This document shows, in pieces, positions 10,918 to 23,895 of a stretch of DNA of 64,000 nucleotides (position 1 is its first letter; each line of letters opens with the position of its first letter). The notes beneath the pieces are model-generated. The model searched no databases. It was not told the DNA's origin and was given only the letters and a program-made list of their open reading frames with translations. The position numbers were made by a program, and so were the translations under genes. The DNA comes from Umbelopsis ramanniana AG (lineage: Eukaryota > Mucoromycota > Umbelopsidomycetes > Umbelopsidales > Umbelopsidaceae). The stretch lies in the NCBI RefSeq assembly GCF_025399195.1, contig NW_026252103.1:248001-312000 (forward strand), in the 5' to 3' direction.

Positions 10918-13405
10918 ATGAGCCTTGACCTTGACACCCTGAGCTTCCTTCTGTTAGGATCTATCAGTACTGTTGCGCTCTTGTCCATTCGTAACGCCAA
11001 AGGTCCTGATGTCCATCCACTTTTGCTCAACGCTCAAGCCGACCCCTCTCGCCTGCGACATGTGGGAGAGACCGCCATTTACAGATCTCGAATGCATCCT
11101 AATGGTTCGCCTTTGATGTTAACTATGGATCGCAATATTCGCACATTGCACGATCTCTTTGAACTAGGTGGCGCCAAATCTAATCTCAATGCTAAATTTC
11201 TTGGCAATTTTAATGGTTCCGCTGTTGTCTGGGTAGGTGTCCGTTTGCCGACCTGAGTTATTTGTTCTAGGCAACTGAAATCCCCTATTTTTTTTTTCTT
11301 TCTCGTATTAGCAAACGTATGGTATGTTAGCTTTAAAGGGTAATTTCAATTGCGTTTAAACTGGTGGCTGATGGTTAGTATGTTTGTAGATGAAGTCAAG
11401 AGAAGAGTTGACAACTTTCGATGCGGTTTGGCCACTTTTGCTAGCTTGACACCAAAGACAAACGATGCATCTTCTTTCGTGGGTGTTTTCGCAAAGTCAT
11501 CGTCTGGTATGTGACACTCCCTGGTGGTTTTGTGATTTTATTACCACCGCTAACGTCTTTTTCGCGAAAATCAGAAACCTTTATTGCCGAGCAAGGTTTG
11601 TAAACTGCACCAAATTGTTTCCACGTGTATGACTTTGACTCATAATTATATCCATTACTTCTACGCCATACAGCTGCCAATTCTCATTCTTATGTCACCA
11701 TCCCTATCGCTGCTAGCGCACGCACCACTTTCATATCTCATATTTTGAGTACAACCTCTTTGACGACTGTCGTTGTCGATAAGGAAACTCTGCCTATTTT
11801 ACTTTCAGTCGCTGAAGGCACCTCGGTTAAATATGTCATTGTTGATGGAACTCCAAGCCATGCTGAGTTGGCTTCTGCCAACGAAAAGAATATCAAGTTG
11901 GAGGAATTTAAGAATGTTGAAGCCATCGGTGCTGCTCATCCTACCAGTCCCGTTGTTCCAGGTACGGCAGAAGGCGGGGGGGGGGATTCTATTGTTCAGT
12001 TCTTTGTAAGCTTGCGTGGATTCCGATTAGTGTTTGGCTAATTTACATTCCTACACAGAACCCGAGGACATTTGTAGCATATACTTCACCAAAGCATCTG
12101 GAAAGGTCAGTAAAAATGGACGAGGTATATAGTTGTATAAGGGTCAACTAATGTGGTTTTTGATTTCTCAAAAAAATCAACACTATAGAAAGCTGGTGTT
12201 GTATTGAAGCATAAGGTGAGAATCGTATATCTAAATTCTGTATTGGAAGGCGCATGCGCATTTATTAACCCTTTATATATTAGAATATTCTCGCCAATAT
12301 CGGTAAGCTGTGGAATAGTCGGTGACCTGCTACCCAAGATCGCCAATATCAAATGACTCAACCTTATTTTTTGCTTCAGCTTCTTACATCGCAATTATGC
12401 CTCCTAATCAAAAAGTGACGGCAGCCGATCGCCTGATATACAGCTACCCTCTTGGTAGGTTCCCAGCAGCTAGACACATCTATGAGCGTCTGACTAACCG
12501 CCAATGTTTTCCTTTCTTGTCTCCCTCCTTTATTTAATAGGAAATGTCTTGAGTCGGGTACTCACTGGCATGCTCAGCTATGTTGGAGGTTCCATTGCAT
12601 ATGGATGTGAAATTGCTGAGGACGAAGAGGTCGTTGATATAACCAGACTCCAAACATGTGCACAGCAAGCCATGCCAACCATAATCGCCAGGTGAGTGGA
12701 AAGAGATTGTTAACATTACTCATGAACGATGCCTAACTTTCTGGCAGCGGATCACTGGCTTTTACCCAGATCAAAGATCGCATCGAGAGCCATTATGGCA
12801 ACAGCTTCTTGTACAAGAGAGGCTATGAAGCAAAGAAACGTACTCTTCTCAACGAAGGACGTCTGGTGGTTGATAACAGATATGATATGCTTGTTTTCCG
12901 CGATATTAGACAAAAGACATTCGGCGGATCTCTTCGATTGGTTCTATTTGACAACAGTAAGTGACGCCAATTTCAATTCAAGTGCATCCAAAACTGGTGC
13001 TGACAGTCATATTCCCAATTTAAAGATGGCGACTTAGGAGATCTACCAACTTTTGTTCGCGTCGTACTCGGCGCTCAAGCCGTTCCAACCTACAGCCGAA
13101 CTGAAGCATCGGGAACCATTACTGCGTCTATGTTCTTTGACTATGCAGCCAATCCTGCCAGCCGAGGTTCACCGACACCTTGTAATGAAGTCAAATTGAT
13201 CGATTTACCCGAAGGCTATCTGGCTACAGACACACCCAATCCTCGAGGTGAAATCTGCGTACGTGGCAATAATGTATTTAGTGGATACTGGGGTGACTCC
13301 AACACTACCAGCGAAGTACTTGATGGTGATAAATGGTTCATGACTGGTGATATTGGTGAATGGCTGCCTAACGGTACGCTCAAGATTGTTGGAAGCAAAA
13401 AATAA
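10918..13405 (+). CDS. acyl-CoA synthetase (AMP-binding) relative, likely catalytically dead and C-terminally short
   Basis: Twelve exons: 10918-11232, 11312-11321, 11390-11506, 11575-11595, 11674-11961, 12059-12105, 12189-12215, 12284-12302, 12380-12454, 12541-12691, 12748-12956, 13026-13405; 552 aa. The N-terminus has one membrane anchor (FLLLGSISTVALLS) followed by DVHPLLLNAQADPSRLRH, like fungal long-chain acyl-CoA ligases. Later matches are FGGSLRLVLF, NPRGEICVRG, VFSGYW and MTGDIGEW. The nucleotide loop, normally YTSGTTGxPKG, reads YFTKASGKKAG (residues 259-269), losing the SG, Pro and Lys. YGLTE is YSRTE. The protein ends in IVGSKK, where active enzymes continue for about 100 residues with the mobile C-terminal domain; the usual Arg of DRKK is Ser. 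Four exons are 10, 19, 21 and 27 nt. Best read as a pseudoenzyme or decaying gene; with no frame breaks, the first is likelier. Confidence 0.72.
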
Positions 13406-13647
13406 AAAAACAAGAGGACTTTAATTTTCATTGTCACATTCCCCCCAAAAACAAGCCACTCAGCTGGTCCAGCTTACCAGGGCACCTTTTTTCTTTGTAC
13501 GTGAGAGGACTGTCAGCGACATTTTCGACAAAAGCTAAATCACCTTTGCTTTTACATTACGGATTTCACACCTTACCGGCAGAGCACGTTTTCTAGCCCT
13601 CTTCTTAGCAGCCTTCATTTGCGTAGCATGCAAATATACTGCAACAC

Positions 13648-15807
13648 ATGATACCAAGGAGATTCAGAAATGGGTCTTCCATAGCACTGTTGGCTTTGCG
13701 ATGCCCTAATAATAAGCCCTTGTACCATCCACATGCACCTAAATGGCTGCTTCACCCAGCTGATTGGCCACGCCGCACACTTCCATTACACCGGAGTATA
13801 ACCAATATTGCTACTGTTGATCGAGATTCTACTTCAACATCATCAGTCAAACTGAATGAAAAGTCGTCAGCGAATGCTCGAACATCCATTCAGCAAGAAT
13901 CTTCTGCTACCACCGATTTAAACACTCTTTTTCAAGACCAATTACTATTGGACCGAAAGTCAGTCAATAATTTACACACTACCGAAAACAATGCTGTAGC
14001 TTCGAATAGCCAACAAGACCAAGTTTTACTCGGCCAACATTTGCGACAGCTCATTGACCAGGGTCACTATCAAGAGGCTATCCAAGCACTGCTGGACAAT
14101 GCTGCCAAGCACATTACAGCACCGTTCAAAATATCCAAAACCATCTATGACCATGCCTCCAAACTTCCTGTCACCGATATAATATCTGTTTTACAATCTG
14201 TTCATCCTGATAGCATCCATGGTAAACGATCACCCATTTGGAAAGCTACGCAGCATTATATCAACAAGCTGGACTTTCAGACGGCAAGGGATGTGTTTTT
14301 GTCTAGCAAGTATACCCACGTTGAACTGGAAGAAATGGTTCAATCGCACCTGGTCCGTCGTTTAGTATGGCAAGATGGATTCGACCTCAATCAAATGGTT
14401 CAGGATATTCACGATACTGTCCATGTATTGAAGCAACGGCAACGTTTGTGTAATGTTGTTCTGTCTCAATACTTAAAAACAGTCAACGCGAATGGAGCTC
14501 GAGCGGTTTTAGATAGCATGCAGCAACACAATATCTCCCCTACCAACGTCACCTACAATATTTTGATTCAACATGAACTTTTCGTTCAGGACGACCCTAC
14601 CACTGCCAATGCATTGTACCAACAGTTGAATCGAGACGCTACATCAACTACTCCCGCTCTTTGCAACAGCTTTTTAAAATATCATCTATCAAAGCAAAAC
14701 TGGGTCGAGGCAGAGCGCTGGTTGGATATTGCGTTGGAAAACTCGACGCCGAAGGCCATCAACCGGTTTACGTCTGGTATTCTTGCCTACGCGTTGGCAA
14801 GCAATCCTGATAGTACGTCTATTGCATCGATTGCCGAGCGTATGGTGACACACCCAGCATTTAAAGACAACATCGACGACGACGCGGTTTACAACAGCTA
14901 TCTTACGTTTCTACTTCGACATAATCGCATTGGCATCGCCACGCAGTTGATTCAACAATATTCCCACCAGCTTCCTCGACCATTGTCCATATGCACTTGC
15001 AACTTACACCTTCATGCAATCACCATGTCAGGCGATATTAAGGAAGCTCGCAACATGTTGGATAAGATGATTCATGGCCAAGACAGCTACCCCCAACCGG
15101 ACGTCATATCATTTGCCACCGTGATCAACGGCTATGTTTTGCGCAATCCTGACGGCGTTCCTGATATCAACACGGCAAACTCCATGGTCAAAGACATGGT
15201 TCACCTTGGCATCCAACCGAATACGGTGGTCCATAGTATCCTTCTTCAAGGGCTTCTTACAACCGACTTTTCAGACATCTCACAAGCTCGATCTCTATTT
15301 AATACCATTGTCGAACACCAATCTTCCGATACAAGCCAAAAGCAGACTGTGTCTATGACTATTTTGTACAATACTATGATGAATGGCTATTTCATTCATT
15401 ATCGGATGAAGAACCATAATACGATTCCTCGAGAAGTCTACACACTTTTGCGACAAGGAAGGCGACAAAAAGTCCCATTCACAACATCGACTTTGAACAT
15501 TTGGGTCAGAGGCCTCGCCAAGATGTACGGAGACATTAGATCTGCGGAATCCATGTTCAAAGTATTTGAAGATATGGGAGTCCGAGCCGACCAACGCACA
15601 ATGTGGTATCTCATTGATACGACTGTGAAAAAGCGACGTTGGGACGATGCTCATCGTTGGATCATGTACGCTCGCGACAATGACATTCCGCTTACTGGTC
15701 ACGGCTTACAACGACATTTAGAACTTGTTGAAGATATGATGCAGAAGAAAGCAAAGCAAACCTGGCAATACTCTTTAGAACAATCCAATATAGACTCGGT
15801 AGACTAA
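13648..15807 (+). CDS. mitochondrial pentatricopeptide-repeat (PPR) protein
   Basis: Single-exon protein of 719 aa, probably an RNA-binding factor for mitochondrial transcripts. The first 55 residues are rich in Arg, Leu and Pro with almost no acids (MIPRRFRNGSSIALLALR), as in a mitochondrial targeting peptide. Helical repeats follow from about residue 130; the clearest PPR signatures are ARAVLDSMQQHNISPTNVTY, EARNMLDKMI with PDVISFATVINGYV, ANSMVKDMVHLGIQPNTVVH, and AESMFKVFEDMGVRADQRT. At least six or seven repeats are plausible. The start is the first ATG after an in-frame stop region, and the presequence begins there. It is the only long intronless gene here apart from the MDR oxidoreductase. 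The target RNA cannot be inferred. Confidence 0.85.
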   Translation: MIPRRFRNGSSIALLALRCPNNKPLYHPHAPKWLLHPADWPRRTLPLHRSITNIATVDRDSTSTSSVKLNEKSSANARTSIQQESSATTDLNTLFQDQLLLDRKSVNNLHTTENNAVASNSQQDQVLLGQHLRQLIDQGHYQEAIQALLDNAAKHITAPFKISKTIYDHASKLPVTDIISVLQSVHPDSIHGKRSPIWKATQHYINKLDFQTARDVFLSSKYTHVELEEMVQSHLVRRLVWQDGFDLNQMVQDIHDTVHVLKQRQRLCNVVLSQYLKTVNANGARAVLDSMQQHNISPTNVTYNILIQHELFVQDDPTTANALYQQLNRDATSTTPALCNSFLKYHLSKQNWVEAERWLDIALENSTPKAINRFTSGILAYALASNPDSTSIASIAERMVTHPAFKDNIDDDAVYNSYLTFLLRHNRIGIATQLIQQYSHQLPRPLSICTCNLHLHAITMSGDIKEARNMLDKMIHGQDSYPQPDVISFATVINGYVLRNPDGVPDINTANSMVKDMVHLGIQPNTVVHSILLQGLLTTDFSDISQARSLFNTIVEHQSSDTSQKQTVSMTILYNTMMNGYFIHYRMKNHNTIPREVYTLLRQGRRQKVPFTTSTLNIWVRGLAKMYGDIRSAESMFKVFEDMGVRADQRTMWYLIDTTVKKRRWDDAHRWIMYARDNDIPLTGHGLQRHLELVEDMMQKKAKQTWQYSLEQSNIDSVD

Positions 15808-16621
15808 CCCCTCACTCTTTTTCCAACGGAGCAGCCTGTATTTAAAGGGTCAGTTTTTAGCCCTGATTTCTTCCCTTCCCTTCCCCTCTACTACCTTACC
15901 CTTGTACCATATTTGCATGCTTTGATCATTTCATTCCTGTACAAATACAAAAATGCAAAACTTCGTCACGATAACCGGATGTGGTGGTGAATACTGGGAC
16001 GTTTTTTTGGAGTCATGTCTTTTTGGAATCGAAACAAGCATCTGTAAATAGACAGTATGTGGGGTGTTTTGTACCTGCTGCTGAAGAAGTTTTTTTTTTT
16101 TGATCCACATCACAAAATAGGGCTCGGGCACATCAATTTGAAATATTTCTGGCGGCTTGCTTTGCGGCCAGCTACCTTTTTGGGGTGCGTCGGCTTAGCT
16201 GACAGTCCGCCTGCAGTGTAATCGATCCAGCTTGATGGATAAACAAGTCCTTTGATAGGTAAAATAGCTAATAGCCAAACTAACATGTTTGTGTTGATTT
16301 ACAGCGTCAAAAGTAAGACATCGAGTGGTGAGAAACCGCTAAACCTACGTCAAAGGCTGGGTTGGGGGGATGGAAATTTTGACTTGACTACTTCCAAAAC
16401 TTGATTATCAAACGTGCATTATGATTGGACACGATAACGATATCCATATTCTTATCTCTACGGACAAAATTATGAGGGCACGGCTATTTTTTCATGTGCT
16501 ATCACGCCGGCCATTCTTTTCATTCTTACTCTTTCCCTCTTTCATTACCGGACTCACCTTTACTTTGTTCATCAAACAAAGGAAATGAACTTATAATTGA
16601 ACCTATTTTTTACAACTCCAC
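15808..16621. other. intergenic: PPR 3' region and CofD-like gene promoter
   Basis: 0.8 kb between two plus-strand genes. C/T-rich sequence near 15870-15900 suits a 3' UTR. Nothing coding recognised; the 66-codon minus-strand frame at 15931-16131 looks incidental. Confidence 0.5.
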
Positions 16622-18229
16622 ATGAACTCTTCGTGTTCAACGTTTCTAGTCATTTCAGGCGGATCCGCTTGCAATCACATTTGTGATGTATTCGGTCGAA
16701 ATGTATCTTTTGTGCTTGGTATCAGCGACAATGGAGGCTCAACCGTATGTTTCTCAATTTTGCTTTGCCCTGTATCGTGACTGAGGTACTTATCAATCGT
16801 TTGCAGAGCGAATTATTGAGGGTTTTAGGCGGGCCTTCAATTGGTGATCTACGATCCCGCCTCATCAGACTGATGGATGTGCATCATGGTGACGCTGCCG
16901 AACACACTGCTATTCGAGATCTCCTGAGCTATCGATTGCCTTCTGAAGGCGACGAGTACATCATCAAGGAGGAATGGGCCACTATTGTTGAAGGGCATCA
17001 CAGGTAAAAAAAAAAAAAATATAATCAAATTGGCATACCTAAAGCTCGCCCTATATTCTATATTTATAACATGCCGCCAAACTCGTTTGTTTTTTTTAAC
17101 TTGCAGATTATGGACTCCTATTACCGTGGAGAAAAGAGAGACGATACGAGGCTTTCTCACCATGTTTGACTATGAACTCCTCAAGAGAGCCAACAAACGA
17201 TTCAACTTTCGCAATGGAAGTATTGGCAATTTCTTCCTCACCGGGGCTAGACTGTTCTTTGGTTCATTAGAAGCCGCTATTTTTCTATTCTCGGCCATCA
17301 CTGGCATTAAGGAGAGCATGAGGGTCATACCGGTCATTAACACCAATCAAACAGCTACCATCAGTGCAGTTCTAGAAAATGGTGATACCTTACAGGGTCA
17401 ATGCGAAATATCTCATCCTCCATCCACCGGCTGTTCCGCTCGTAAACGCATCGGCAATCCAATCGACTTGTTTTCACCAGAAGCCGCCCTTTTTGATAAC
17501 CCACCAATCGAGGACTACTATAATGGAAATCTTGTTTTCTCCAAACAGGCTTGTCAGCAACTGAACTCTCGGATACGACGTATTTACTATATGAATGAAT
17601 TCGGTCAAGAAATATACCCCATCGCCAATGCCAAATTCTTTGACGCTATCAAATCCAAGTCCACCTTGGTATACTCTATTGGCTCTCTGTACACTTCTAT
17701 CATCCCGTGCCTCATTTTGCGCGGAGTCGGCGCCGCCATATCTCAGTCGTCCAGTCTAAACCAAAAAATTCTAATCCTCAACGGCAGTAACGATCGTGAG
17801 ACAGAAGGGTACAACGCCATTGACTTCATTCGTGCCATCACGAGCGCACTAAATGAAAGCCAGCTAATTGATGCTAGAAGAAAGTTTTACGAGTGTCTTA
17901 ACACGGAACGACCTCCATCGCCTACCAGTATTACGGATTCGCTGCCAGTTTCCCAGGAATATTACCCTCCCGTCAGTCTACCCAATACTCCTCCAGGCTA
18001 TCCTCCATTTCCAAATCACCTTTTCTCCGCTAGCCCTCCTTCTCGATACATGACGCATCTCATTTACCTCAGCAACAGTGAGATCCACGTAGACGTACCA
18101 TCTATAGAAGAAATGGGAATCCAGTGTATCATGGTCAACGGCACAGTACTTTCCGATGGAAAGCCTGCGTTTGATTCCGATGTATTGGATATCGCCATGA
18201 AAGAGATAACAAATACATCTTCATGTTAA
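16622..18229 (+). CDS. CofD/YvcK (UPF0052) family protein
   Basis: Three exons (16622-16744, 16807-17003, 17107-18229) encode 480 aa. The N-terminus carries the family signature: VISGGSACNHICDVF, FVLGISDNGGSTSELLRV and GGPSIGDLRSRLIRL. In archaea CofD transfers 2-phospho-L-lactate to F420 precursors; in Bacillus YvcK is a UDP-sugar-binding growth factor. Fungal members are uncharacterised as far as I know, and fungi are not known to make F420, so a nucleotide-sugar or regulatory role is a guess. Further family-like blocks are SKSTLVYSIGSLYTSIIPCL and HLIYLSNSEIHVDVPS. A Pro/Ser-rich loop near residues 375-410 is likely a disordered insertion. The first exon holds the Gly-rich loop and its splice falls inside the DNGGSTS motif, which supports the model strongly. 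Confidence 0.85.
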
Positions 18230-18570
18230 TAACTTACCACATCCCCAGAAAGATGTGGTTGCCGTACTTGCTTTTTTTCATTTCATTTGCTTTTTTTTTT
18301 GGATTTTTTTTTCTGTTGCATAGTATTTTTTTCTAAAAATTAAAAATAAAAGAAAAAAGAAACAATATCAACATGGTAAAGATATAGAACGACAGAGTTA
18401 AGAGAAACGTAGTATTACTGTGGAATTACAATGGGATAGAAATAAAACGATGTCTACAGACAGAAATTATAAGCAACAAAAACAAGTCAATAATTAAGTA
18501 TCATTCTGTTTCATTCTTGTTGTTAGTTGTACATCGGCTGTGCTTGCAGTATGAAGAAGAGGGTCAAACT
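18230..18570. other. convergent 3' region (CofD-like gene / Rab2)
   Basis: 340 bp of A/T-rich sequence between two converging stop codons, with AATAAA-like words at about 18343-18350 and 18440 that could serve as poly(A) signals. No gene seen. Confidence 0.5.
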
Positions 18571-19977
<1,407 letters not shown>

Positions 19978-20204
19978 GTGTACAAGACCCACAGACGACG
20001 AGGAGTGGTTCCACAGCTGGGGGCAAGGGAACAAAAAAGGGCAGAGCGGTCATTGCAATTTTTAGGTATTTCAAGCAATCAATTCAACTATTGCATTTTG
20101 TGGTTACATCACTCTCAAGCAAAGCGTACCAGCCCACGTAACGTACCTGCTACCTACGGGTCTCTTTCGAAACACCACCTTTTATCACAACTTGCTAGCA
20201 AACG
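19978..20204. promoter_or_regulatory. 227-bp bidirectional promoter between Rab2 and RPN8
   Basis: The start codons of the two divergent genes are only 227 bp apart, so both promoters must overlap here. No clear TATA box; a CCCACGTAACGTACC stretch lies near 20132-20146. Confidence 0.5.
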
Positions 20205-21317
20205 ATGCCTGCTACCACGTCCATTGCACCCACCACGACTGTCACTGTACACCCTCTGGTTCTTTTATCTGTCACCGATCACTATAATCGTGCAGCAAAA
20301 GACTCCAAGAAGCGCGTTGTAGGTGTTCTTCTAGGTCAAAGCAAGGGCAAATCAGTCAACGTAGCCAACAGTTTTGCAGGTATGGCGATCGAACCAAGTT
20401 TATGTATTTGGAGAATTTAACGTCACTCATGTATGATTCCTTCGTTACAGTCCCATTTGAAGAAGATGACAAGGATCCTAGCGTGTGGTACTTGGACCAC
20501 AACTATGTTGAAGCTATGAACGACATGTTCAAGAAGGTTAATGGTGAGTGAAATTGAAATTGTGATATTTGAATACAAGCTCATTGTATGTGTTAAACGA
20601 CTTTCTTCACTATTAGCAAAGGAAAAAATGATCGGATGGTACCACAGTGGCCCAAAGTTACGTGCCTCTGACCTCGAGATTAATGAACTCTTCAAACGCT
20701 ATACACCCAACCCTGTCCTTGTCATTGTCGATGTCAAGCCCAAGGACATCAGTATTCCCACCGATGCTTACTTTGCCATTGAGGAAATCAAAGACGACGG
20801 TACAGCAACACAAAAGACATTCTTGCATGTCCCATCAGAAATTGAGGCGGAGGAAGCAGAAGAAATTGGTGTAGAACATTTGCTTAGAGACATCAAAGAT
20901 AATGCCGTCGGTACTCTGTCAACGCGAGTCACAGATCAATTGAATTCAGTCAAGGGTTTGCAAACGCGGCTCGAAGATATAAGGGACTACCTTCAAAAAG
21001 TCGTTGCAGGCCAGCTTCCAGTCAACCATCAAATTATTTACAACTTGCAAGACATATTTAATTTGCTGCCCAATCTTCAAACTCAGGAAATGGTCAGATC
21101 ATTTAGCGTAAAGACCAATGACCAACTTCTCGTCATCTACCTCTCAAGTTTGATCCGAGCTGTCATTGCACTTCACAATCTCATAAACAACAAGATTGAA
21201 AACCTCAAGAGCGAGAGTCTTACGAACGGAGAAGAGCAAAAGGAAGAAACGAAAGAAGGAGAGAAGAAGTCGGAAGACAAGAAGGAAGAGGACAAGGCTA
21301 AGGAGGAAACAAAGTAG
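20205..21317 (+). CDS. RPN8: 26S proteasome regulatory subunit RPN8 (PSMD7)
   Basis: Lid subunit that pairs with the deubiquitinase Rpn11. Exons 20205-20379, 20451-20543 and 20617-21317 give 322 aa. The MPN domain is clear: [52 protein letters not shown] and [15 protein letters not shown]. It lacks the full JAMM metal motif, as Rpn8 always does. The C-terminal helices ([36 protein letters not shown]) form the Rpn11/lid bundle contact. It ends in a Lys/Glu tail of about 40 residues, as in other fungi and animals. Divergent from Rab2 with a short shared promoter, convergent with the GH51 gene. Confidence 0.96.
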
Positions 21318-21618
21318 AGCCCAAACCATTATCATGATGTACTTGTATAAAATCAATGAACCCAATTTCTACAGCAAAGCCCAGGTGAAGCAAATGATAG
21401 CTCTCCTTTTTTTTTTTTCCGTTGTTGAACATGAGCAGTGTGTGTACTTGAGAGTTTTAAGCGTCTCTCTATTGTTTATTAATTGGTATGCCTTGGTTAT
21501 TGGGTAAAATCAGTATAGCAGTTAGCAATTGCTTAGGCAAATATACTGGAGTATACTTTTTTTTTTCTTTTTTTTTATTTAATCTCGCTAAATAGTGTGA
21601 GGAAATCATCGAGAGTAA
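21318..21618. other. convergent 3' region (RPN8 / GH51)
   Basis: About 300 bp between converging stops with T-rich runs near 21410 and 21560-21580. No gene or RNA seen. Confidence 0.5.
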
Positions 21619-23895
21619 CTACATGTTATGCAACAACAAAACACTGGCGGACCAGGCAGGGAAAGTGAAATTGAAGGTATTTCCGCCAGCGATATTGAAA
21701 GTGGATGTTTTGGGCACCACATTTTTGGGTGAGGCAGCGCTATTGGTGTCATTGACGCCACCGCTTAACACAATCGATACACCTTGGCTGTGTACACGAC
21801 TACCTTTGAGGTTGATGGAGGCGGTTTGAGACGAGCTGCCGTAATTGGCCACCTTCAGGAACACTTGCTTTGTTGAATTTTTGGAACCTGCCACCCAGTA
21901 CAAAGGACCAAGGTTGCCATTAGCAGCATCGACTTGAAGAATCATATCGGCACGATTGGCAGACCACATTTGCTGCACGTAATAAGACGGAGTTCCCCAT
22001 ACCTGCTCAGTATTGAATCCAATGAGATCTATAAGAGTAGCATGTTAATTCATATCGGTACAGTAGCTTGTATTTTTTTCGTCTATAGTGGCTAAAAATT
22101 ACCTGGGTTCCACTGAGCTTGGCCGTCGCGAGTGAAAGTTGGGGCATAAGCGGCAAATTGAACAAGGTCGGAATTACGCTCTAATCCAGAAGCAAACACA
22201 GCATCGGCTACGGCAGCTTGCACGTTGGCTGGTGATGTGCCACAGCATCCATTAATGTTGGTAGCATATTCACCAACCATGATGGTGGTGCCGTTTCTTG
22301 GGTGGTTGTCGTACTTGTTGTAATCAGCAACCATATCTGGCCCACTCAGATAGTAATGGTCATCTAAAGTCTCCATGGGCCTTCATAATTAGATGGAAAA
22401 GATAGGATGTTCATTAGCACATAACAGAGCTTGAAAAAGCCGTTGTCCTCTTTTTCATACTCACGAAGAAGTTTCACCACCAGTGGCGATGATTTGAAGT
22501 TTAGGATAAGCTTTCTTGATAGCAGTATACCAGGCTTTGTACCGATAATCATAAGTGGTACTGAAGAAGTCCTCGTTACCGACTTCAACGTATTTGAGGT
22601 CAAAAGGTTCTGCGTGGCCATGGCTTGCACGAAGTGCGCCATACTTTGTTTTGGTAGAGCCCATGACATACTCCAGTTCATTGAGCGTATCTTGCACATA
22701 AGGACCAAGGTCAGCTTCTGCAATGCTCTTCTGATCTAAGGAATAACCCGCCCAGACAGCCAGAACAGGTTCCATGTTAAGATCTTCGCACATTTCCAAG
22801 TATTCTAGAAGCCCTTGGCCATCTGTGTTCATGTATCCCCAATCTTCGATACTATTTTCAGTAACATGAAAATAGAAGATGATCTTTTTGAAGCAAATAT
22901 CAGTTTCTTACCTCCAAGGCGACCAGGGCGAGTTTCAATAGGACCTATGGTTTCATTCCACTTCCATCTTGATTGAGCGTTAACACCCTCAATATTGTTT
23001 CCTCCAGGGAAACGGAAGAATGAAGGCTTGGTGTCTGCCAGAATCTGTCCGAGATCGGTGCGTAAGCCGTTTGCCCTGTTTTTGAATGTAGGAGGGAAAA
23101 GTGAGATGACATCAAACCAGATGGAGCCTGAAGCATTGGTGGAGGAGGTACTGATGACAAAGACATTATCAGTCGTGGTAGTTTTCACAGATGGAGCTAG
23201 CTCGATAGTATATTTCTTGAAGCTTGAGCCGATAGATGGTACGGTCGCCTTTGCAAGCACAGTACCAGAAGATGATTCAATGGAAACTGTCAATGGGCCA
23301 GTGTATTTACTAGATTTTGCAAAGAATGAGGCCATGTATTTTTCGCCAGGCTGGATCCTTATGCCTTCCCAGCCTTCGTTGGAGAATCCTGCTCTACCAC
23401 CTTGTTTAACCTGGGTAATATCCAGCCGTAAGGTATGAGTAAGCACATCATTGAGAGGCACCGCACTGTCGAGCTTGATAGTGGATGAAGAACCGCCACC
23501 ATTGACAGATGAGTAGTGTGCCAAATCAGGAGCGCCACCGGTGTCATTCATTTGAAAAGCTCTATTCCTGATCATTTCAGCGTAGATGCCTGGTGTAGAG
23601 ATTGGATGAATGGGTTTGCTTACGTAGAAAAAATACGATGTAGAGTCTATATAAGAATTTCACATACCTCCATCGCCAGAATGATTGATGTCCTCATACA
23701 TGTATCCGTACAATGTGGGAAAACTGACATTGCCAGCTATGTCTTGTCGAATGGTCAATGAAATGTTAGCTTGGACTGTGTTGATCCATGCTAAGCCGAA
23801 GGAAGATACGAGGCCGAGAGCTAAAGTAGAGTACTGTGGACATAATCAATTGAGCGTTCTCATTGTCTCAGAAGCATATAGGGACATACCTTCAT
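21619..23895 (-). CDS. secreted GH51 alpha-L-arabinofuranosidase
   Basis: Extracellular enzyme that releases arabinose side chains from plant arabinan and arabinoxylan. Exons 23895-23890, 23833-23668, 23589-22912, 22843-22465, 22380-22103 and 22028-21619 give 638 aa, similar to fungal AbfA. A signal peptide is spelled across the first intron: MK then YSTLALGLVSSFGLAW, with likely cleavage after TVQA. A carbohydrate-binding-like beta region occupies about residues 60-210. Catalytic parts: FFRFPGGNNIEG, GDWGYMNTDGQGLLEYL, acid/base Glu374 in VGNED, nucleophile Glu447 in VGEYA. Exon 4 was placed at the AG giving GDWGY because the earlier AG breaks frame. The first coding exon is only two codons. 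Expression is probably sugar-regulated, but no site is evident. Confidence 0.92.

Noticed and set aside
22829-22911. In-frame read-through of the GH51 exon 3 into its intron
   Set aside because: It ends in a stop and loses the conserved GDWGY block; splicing 22912 to 22843 restores it.
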